This document shows positions 12,474 to 17,045 of a stretch of DNA of 17,045 nt, piece after piece (position 1 is the first letter of the stretch; every line of letters starts with the position of its first letter). The stretch comes from an uncultured Leucobacter sp. Lineage in GTDB: Bacteria > Actinomycetota > Actinomycetes > Actinomycetales > Microbacteriaceae. Made by a program: the position numbers and the translations under genes. The DNA lies in assembly GCA_945952575.1 (NCBI GenBank), contig CAMFIY010000014.1, positions 1-17,045 of the forward strand. The letters run 5' to 3'. A model generated the notes under the pieces. The model had not been told where the DNA came from. It made no database searches and worked only from the letters and a program-made list of their open reading frames with translations.

Positions 12474-13739
12474 CTATTCGATCCCGAGCACCCGCTGCAC
12501 GAACCAGACCAGGCCCGCGATCGTCACGGCGAGGGCCAGGGCGGCGGTGAGCCAGCGGCCGAGCCGGGGCGCGCGCCGACGCAGCAGCACGAGGATCGGG
12601 AACACGATCGCGATGATCGCGATCTGCACGACCTCGATGCCGAGATTGAAGACGAGCAGCGACCAGAGCAGCGTCCAGGACCAGGGCTGGTCGATGCCGA
12701 GCGCCGAGGCGAAGCCCAGGCCGTGCACCAGGCCGAAGACGAAGACGATGCCGAGCCGGGTCCAGCCGGAGCGGTCGATCCCGAGCGGCCCGCGAACCCC
12801 CTCGAGACTGTCGACCAGCGCGCGCCTGCGCCACAGCCTGACCAGATACCAGGCGCCGATCACGGCGATCGAGAGCGCGATGATCGGCTCGACGATCGCC
12901 GCCGGCACCGAGACCAGGCCGGTCGCCGCGAGGATGAAGGTGATGGAGTGGGCGACGGTGAAGGAGGTCGCCGCCAGGACGATCTCGCGCAGGCGGCGGG
13001 ATCCGGCGATGAGCGCGAGGAGGAAGAGGATGTGGTCGATCCCGCCCAGCAGATGCTCGGCGCCGAGCAGGAAGAAGGAGATGAACCGCTCGCCCGCGCT
13101 CTGCTCGGTGGAGACCGAAGGATGCTGCGCGTCGAGCGCGGCGCTGCCGTGCTGCAGGTCGAGCGCGTAGGTGACGATCGTCTTGGTGTCGCGGACGAAG
13201 CCCTCGCCGTCCGGGAACAGGCTGCTCGTGATCACGTGCCCGTCGTTGGTCGCCGGGCATGCCGCGACCAGTGGAAGGTGCGCGTAGGGCACGCCGTCGA
13301 GGATCGTGACCGTGATGCCGCCGTCGAGGCGCAACGGGCACGGTTGCGCGGCGCGCTCCGCACCGCCCGGCGCGACGCCGAAGCGATCCGAGACATAGGC
13401 GAGGACCGTCTCCGTCTCATCGTTCAACACTCTCGCCTGGGCGTCCAGATCGCCGGCCTCGAAGGCCTCGGTGCCGGCGCGGAAGAGCGGATCGTTCCGC
13501 TCGGAGTCCGCGGCGGAGACGATCAGCAGGTCGTACTCGAGCTTCAGCTCCACGGCGACCGCGCCCTCGCCCGCCGAGCGCGCATCGGCATAGGCCACGG
13601 AGGTGAAGCCGTGGGCGAAGGCCGCGCCGGCGCCCAGATCTCCGATGAGGCCGAGGATGCCGAGCACTCCTGCGAGCGCGAAGAGCGGCGCGGCTCCCCT
13701 GCGGCTGATCCGGTCGATCATGTTTCGTCGCGTGGTCAT
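12474..13739 (-). CDS. HupE/UreJ-like membrane protein with periplasmic N-domain
   Basis: A 421-residue protein. A signal peptide (about 1-42, cut after AFA) leaves His43 as the mature N-terminus (HGFTSV). An extracytoplasmic domain (about 43-215) carries Cys134 and Cys161. Then a HupE/UreJ_2-type membrane domain (about 218-420) with about six or seven spans has conserved His in AEHLLGGIDHILFL (229, 236), FTVAHSITFILA (264) and GLVHGLGFAS (339), plus FNLGIEVVQIA. HupE/UreJ relatives are linked to nickel or other metal uptake; the substrate here is unknown and no hydrogenase or urease genes are present. The ATG at 13739 has GGGATGG just upstream. The phosphatase gene follows in the same direction 156 bases on. 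Confidence 0.85.
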   Translation of the reverse strand: MTTRRNMIDRISRRGAAPLFALAGVLGILGLIGDLGAGAAFAHGFTSVAYADARSAGEGAVAVELKLEYDLLIVSAADSERNDPLFRAGTEAFEAGDLDAQARVLNDETETVLAYVSDRFGVAPGGAERAAQPCPLRLDGGITVTILDGVPYAHLPLVAACPATNDGHVITSSLFPDGEGFVRDTKTIVTYALDLQHGSAALDAQHPSVSTEQSAGERFISFFLLGAEHLLGGIDHILFLLALIAGSRRLREIVLAATSFTVAHSITFILAATGLVSVPAAIVEPIIALSIAVIGAWYLVRLWRRRALVDSLEGVRGPLGIDRSGWTRLGIVFVFGLVHGLGFASALGIDQPWSWTLLWSLLVFNLGIEVVQIAIIAIVFPILVLLRRRAPRLGRWLTAALALAVTIAGLVWFVQRVLGIE

Positions 13740-13920
13740 TCCATCCCGTTCGTTCGTCCCGTAGCAGGATGACGAGGCGAGATGAACGGCGACACGCCGA
13801 GAGGCGAACACCGGGCGAACGCTGCCTCGATCCGGGCCGAGGGGGCCCGCCTGTGCCGCAGGATTGAAGCGCGGGGTCCCGGATCCCGCCCGCATCATCC
13901 GCCCCGACCGGAGGAGCCCC

Positions 13921-14622
13921 GTGCCGCAGCGCACCCGCCCCGCAGCGGCCTCGGCGTGCATTGCCGCAGCGCTCGCGCTGATCCTTCCGCTCTCGGCGTG
14001 CGCGAGCGACGGATGGACGGCGACACGGGACGCACCCGCCCCGCTCGGTGCGGTGACCGCCGGGTTCCTGCCCGAGGAGACGCCGGCGCCCGAGTCGACG
14101 ATCCCGATCCCGGACGGCTCGTGGGGCTCGCTCGCACCGGCCCCGGGCTATCGGGTCGTGCTGCTCTGGTCCGCGGATGCGTCTGGGACCGAGGACGCCG
14201 GCGGCTCGGCCCCGACGCGGGTGACCGTCGACGCGGTGCGCGCGTGGGCCGGCACCGTGCGCGCCGAGCTCCGCGTGATCGAGGCCGACCCGCACGACCC
14301 GATACCCGGTATCGTGCGATCGATGGAGCTGAACGGCGACCTCATCGTCGTCGCGGGCGATGCGCTGATCGACCCGCTGGCGGTCGTCTCGGCGAACCAT
14401 CTGGATCGAGAGTTCCTGGTGCTCGGCGCCGAGCTCGCCGAGCCGACGGGGAACGTGACCGCCGTCGACTGGACGGGCGCCTCGTTCCGCGGTGAGGGGC
14501 TCGGCACGGCTTCCGGCTACGATCCGGCCTCCTTCACCGCGGAGCGCTGCGGGAATGCGATCCGCGCAGGCGCCGCCGCAGTCCTGAGCGGGCTGACCGG
14601 AGTCGTGCTCACGATCGGCTGA
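13921..14622 (+). CDS. Lipoprotein, BMP/periplasmic-binding-like, unknown ligand
   Basis: A 233-residue predicted lipoprotein. The GTG at 13921 was chosen because GGAGGA ends five bases before it; longer in-frame starts put Pro/Arg-rich sequence before the signal peptide. The signal segment (about 8-26) ends in the lipobox LSAC with Cys27 as the lipidated residue. The mature part has alternating beta/alpha patterns such as GYRVVLLWS, ELRVIEADP, GDLIVVAGDALIDPLAVVSANHLDREFLVLGAEL, a Rossmann-like style recalling the basic-membrane-protein binding fold, but it is short for that family (usually over 300). It stands alone on the plus strand with no transporter genes beside it. A weak 5-bp stem (14621-14625/14634-14638) overlaps its stop. 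Function is not assigned. Confidence 0.78.
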   Translation: MPQRTRPAAASACIAAALALILPLSACASDGWTATRDAPAPLGAVTAGFLPEETPAPESTIPIPDGSWGSLAPAPGYRVVLLWSADASGTEDAGGSAPTRVTVDAVRAWAGTVRAELRVIEADPHDPIPGIVRSMELNGDLIVVAGDALIDPLAVVSANHLDREFLVLGAELAEPTGNVTAVDWTGASFRGEGLGTASGYDPASFTAERCGNAIRAGAAAVLSGLTGVVLTIG

Positions 14623-14649
14623 GCCCGGCCGGCGGCTCCCCGCGGCACC

Positions 14650-14823
14650 TCATCTGAAGACGTTGCGGAGGAAGAGCAGGTAGCCGAGCGCGAACACGGC
14701 GACGATGCCGATGTTGGCGCCCAGACGCCACCAGAAGTGATCCCGTAGGAACAGGACGTCGACGGCGATGATGAGCGCGCCCATCGCGACGAGATAGACC
14801 GCGATCGCCACATCGTGCTTCAT
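14650..14823 (-). CDS. Small two-span membrane protein downstream of the ABC exporter
   Basis: A 57-residue protein starting MKHDVAIAVYLVAMGALIIA, with a first span (about 5-25), the charged/aromatic turn LRDHFWWRLG, and a second span (about 36-52) ending FLRNVFR. AGGAGG ends six bases before the ATG at 14823, the best ribosome binding site in the window. It follows the ABC permease gene by 45 bases on the same strand and so is probably in the same operon. Small membrane proteins of this style (two spans around FW..RL..NIGIV) occur in Microbacteriaceae, to my recollection, without known function. Confidence 0.8.
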   Translation of the reverse strand: MKHDVAIAVYLVAMGALIIAVDVLFLRDHFWWRLGANIGIVAVFALGYLLFLRNVFR

Positions 14824-14868
14824 GGGTTCCTCCTGCCTCGAGCCGCGGCCGCCGGCCGGTGCTCGTTC

Positions 14869-16491
14869 CTACTCCGATGCCAGGTCGCGCTCGCGGTAGC
14901 GCCAGAGCGCAAGGGCGGCCACCACGACGGCTCCCGCGGCCATCAGCCAGACCGGCGCCCAGGACGGGTCGGGCCGGCCGGGCTGCGGGACCGCCCAGAA
15001 CGGGGTCGCCTGGACCACGTCGTGCGGGATCCCGAGCACGTCGCCGAGGGCAGCGAGCAGCACGAGGACGCCGTAGACGGCCCAGGAGATTGCGGCCGCG
15101 GCCCGCGGCACGACGGCGGCGAGCGCCGCGACGACCGCGATGACGAGCGCGACGGTCGGCCAATAGGCCAGACCCGCGGCGGCGAAGCGCCAGGCCTGAG
15201 CGGGATCGCCGGTCTGCGCCCCGTAGCTCGCGCCCTGCATCAGACCGCCGAGGACGAGCATGACGGCGGAGGCGATCGCGGGGATCGCGACCCTCGCTCC
15301 CGCCCATCCCCGGCGCGAGACCGCGGTCGACCACTCCACCTCGCCGTGCGCGGTCTCGTCCGAGCGCAGGGCGAGCGTCGACTGCACGGCGAATCCGGCC
15401 ACCAGCACCCCGGTGAAGAGGAGGAGGAAGCCGAGCAGGCCGTCGACCGGGGTATCGCTGCCGCCGGTGATGGCGTCGCCGATGGGCGAGGAGCCGAGCC
15501 GGGTGACGAGATCCTCCATCAGCTTGGCGATGCCGCCGAAGAACAGGCCGGCGAAGGCCACGCCGAGCGTCCAGGCGATGAGCGAGGTGCGCTGCAGGCG
15601 CAGCGGGAGCCCGAAGGTCGCGCCGAGCGGGGTCCGGCCGAGGAGCGCCGAGGCGTGGACAGGCCCCGGGCGGGCCGGGATGATCCCGGCACCGAGGTCG
15701 CGACGGCTCTCGAGCGCGAGCGCCAGCGTCCCGCAGAGACCCGCGAACACGACCGGCAGGATCAGCACCCACCACTGGTTCTCACCGAAGGAGCGGGTCT
15801 GCTGACCCCAGCCGATCGGCGAGAGCCACGTGGTCCACTGCGGGGTCTCGCCCTCGGCATTGACATCGGCGAGGGCGCGGACCAGATAGGCGGCCGCGAG
15901 CACGAGCGCCGCCCAGCTGTTCGCCGCGCGCCCGGTGGAGGCGAGCTGCCCCGTGACGGCGGCGACCCCGATGAACGAGACGGCCACGCCGGTGAAGGAG
16001 AGGCCCATCAGCAGCGAGCCGCCCGCGGGCAGGCCGACGGCGATCGCGGCGCCGCCGCAGAGGAGGCCGGCGACCAGTGCGAAGAGCGCGGCGACGATCC
16101 ACCCGGCGACGCTGATCGCATGGCGGCCGATCGCCGCGGACCGCAGGAGCTCGGCCCGGCCGGACTCCTCCTCGGCCCGGCCGTGCCGGGTGACGAGGAA
16201 GACGCTGACCAGCGCGAGCGCGATGGCGTTCGACATCCAGAGCTTGATGTTCAGGATCCCGCCCGCCGTCGCCGCGGCGTAGGGGAGGCCGGTGAGCGCC
16301 GAGACCGACGGGGTGTTCGCGATCGCGGCGTAGGCATCCCGATCGGCCTGGGTCGGGAAGGTCGTCTTCTGGTACTCGACCACCGTGACCACCAGCACCG
16401 CGAGCACCAGCGCCCAGACGAGCATGCGCACCCAGGAGCGGCGCAGGTCGAATACGACCATGCGGCCGAGCCCGGCGAGTTCGGTGTTCAT
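14869..16491 (-). CDS. ABC-2 type exporter permease (polyketide-antibiotic exporter-like)
   Basis: A 540-residue membrane protein with about 12 spans in two homologous halves, the layout of permeases annotated as putative exporters of polyketide antibiotics (COG3559-like). The N-terminus MNTELAGLGRMVVFDLRRSW is followed by the first span (about 22-39), and the cytoplasmic motif TRHGRAEEESGRAELLRSAAIGRH (101-124; the second half has SDETAHGEVEW, a matching degenerate copy) is typical. The ATG at 16491 overlaps the ATPase stop by four bases, so the two subunits are translationally coupled. The second half starts with LQRTSLIAWTLG (299-310). The transported compound is unknown; no biosynthetic genes are present. 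Confidence 0.9.
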   Translation of the reverse strand: MNTELAGLGRMVVFDLRRSWVRMLVWALVLAVLVVTVVEYQKTTFPTQADRDAYAAIANTPSVSALTGLPYAAATAGGILNIKLWMSNAIALALVSVFLVTRHGRAEEESGRAELLRSAAIGRHAISVAGWIVAALFALVAGLLCGGAAIAVGLPAGGSLLMGLSFTGVAVSFIGVAAVTGQLASTGRAANSWAALVLAAAYLVRALADVNAEGETPQWTTWLSPIGWGQQTRSFGENQWWVLILPVVFAGLCGTLALALESRRDLGAGIIPARPGPVHASALLGRTPLGATFGLPLRLQRTSLIAWTLGVAFAGLFFGGIAKLMEDLVTRLGSSPIGDAITGGSDTPVDGLLGFLLLFTGVLVAGFAVQSTLALRSDETAHGEVEWSTAVSRRGWAGARVAIPAIASAVMLVLGGLMQGASYGAQTGDPAQAWRFAAAGLAYWPTVALVIAVVAALAAVVPRAAAAISWAVYGVLVLLAALGDVLGIPHDVVQATPFWAVPQPGRPDPSWAPVWLMAAGAVVVAALALWRYRERDLASE

Positions 16492-17045
16492 GCGGCACCG
16501 CCCCCGGCGAGCCGGCCGTCGAGCTCCGCCGCGCCGTAGTGCGAGAGGAACCGCGCCTCCAGATCGGCCTCGCCCTGCACCTGCGACACCTCGACGGTGC
16601 GCCCTTTGCGGATGATGGTGACGGCGTCGCAGAGCCGCTGCACCTCGGAGAAGATGTGGCTCGAGAGGAGCACCGTGCGCCCCTCGGCGCGGATCTCCTC
16701 CACGCACTGCTGGAAGACCCGTTCCATGAGCGGGTCGAGGCCGCTCGTCGGCTCGTCGAAGACGAAGAGCTCGGCCCGGGAGGCGAGCGCCGCGACGAGC
16801 GCGACCTTCTGGCGATTCCCCTTCGAATAGCTGCGGGCCTTCTTCGAGGGGTCCAGATCGAACCGCTCGGTGAAGGCGGCGATCCGCGCGGCATCCCGAT
16901 CCCCGCGCATCGCGGCGATGATGTCGATGGCCTGGCCCCCGGTCAGATTCGGCCAGAGGCTCATCTCGCCCGGCACGTAGGCGAGTCGTCGGTGCAGCGC
17001 GACCGCGTCCTTCCACGGGTCGCCGCCGAGCACGCTCGCGCGGCC
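16488..17045 (-). CDS. ABC transporter ATP-binding protein, 5' end outside window
   Basis: The C-terminal 185 or so residues of an ABC ATPase that energises the downstream permease. The frame runs open through the window end, so the Walker A part is missing and the ATG-like start near 17033 is only an internal GTG in VLGGDPW. Seen in order are RLAYVPGEMSLWPNLTGGQ, where the usual Q-loop Gln is replaced by Gly as in related drug-exporter ATPases, the signature YSKGNRQKVALVAAL in place of LSGGQ, Walker B LFVFDEPTSGLDP, the H-loop SSHIFSEVQRLCD, and a short Gly/Ala tail. Confidence 0.92.
   Translation of the reverse strand, partial: GRASVLGGDPWKDAVALHRRLAYVPGEMSLWPNLTGGQAIDIIAAMRGDRDAARIAAFTERFDLDPSKKARSYSKGNRQKVALVAALASRAELFVFDEPTSGLDPLMERVFQQCVEEIRAEGRTVLLSSHIFSEVQRLCDAVTIIRKGRTVEVSQVQGEADLEARFLSHYGAAELDGRLAGGGAA

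Noticed and set aside
13740..13961. N-terminal extension of the HupE-like protein and overlap with the lipoprotein region
   Set aside because: It would put over 70 residues of low complexity ahead of a normal signal peptide; the ATG at 13739 has a ribosome binding site.
14815..16539. Plus-strand open frame of 574 codons opposite the ABC permease
   Set aside because: It is antisense to a 12-span permease coupled to its ATPase; the product is Arg/Glu/Gly/Asp repeats.
16492..17016. N-terminal extension of the ABC permease through the ATPase gene
   Set aside because: The ATPase is encoded there in another frame with Walker B and signature motifs; the permease start at 16491 overlaps its stop in the usual ATGA manner.
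46..17045. tRNA, rRNA, CRISPR array, insertion sequence, integrase, parS site
   Set aside because: I looked for T-loop motifs, spaced direct repeats, transposase signatures and the parS palindrome by eye and saw none. A tRNAscan or ISfinder run could still find something I missed.

Overview
The window is a high-GC (about 70 percent) actinobacterial contig end. It probably comes from Micrococcales, most likely a Microbacteriaceae member such as Leucobacter or a relative; this is inferred from gene order, composition and protein style, and no database was searched. Bases 1-45 are not genome: they are the inner part of an Illumina Nextera P5/i5 adapter, so the contig really begins at base 46 inside a gene.

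Left part (46-6558) is the classic actinobacterial cell-division and cell-wall signalling cluster found near the chromosome origin. In order it holds the 3' end of a PknA-like kinase, a complete PASTA kinase PknB, and, facing it, an operon of class E sortase, a 52-residue membrane protein and the glutamine amidotransferase TrpG/PabA, joined by 4-base stop/start overlaps. Next come the divisome protein CrgA, then a ppiA-rhomboid operon. Two consensus DnaA boxes lie in the short convergent gap between crgA and the rhomboid gene, which fits an origin-proximal position.

Middle part (6701-9066) holds a small membrane-anchored protein of unknown function, an MFS exporter and a Nudix hydrolase with an Arg/Gly-rich tail.

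Right-centre part (9115-13739) is a run of minus-strand secreted or envelope genes: a HupE/UreJ-like membrane protein, a large secreted metallophosphoesterase ending in what looks like an actinobacterial WxL domain, and a DUF916-type membrane-anchored WxL-partner protein. A perfect 18-bp-arm hairpin sits between the last two. I read these two genes as a surface-display module: a phosphatase held at the wall by a non-sortase, WxL-type mechanism. This is the most interesting biology in the window.

Right end (13921-17045) holds a predicted lipoprotein resembling BMP-type binding proteins, and a minus-strand ABC-2 exporter operon (ATPase cut by the window end, permease, and a 57-residue membrane protein with a strong ribosome binding site).

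Five genes show a TANNNT -10 element 6-7 bases before the start codon, the signature of leaderless transcripts. No tRNA, rRNA, CRISPR, insertion sequence or integrase was seen. No gene-free stretch exceeds 300 bases; the largest are 2731-2949, 13740-13920, 12318-12473 and 6559-6700.
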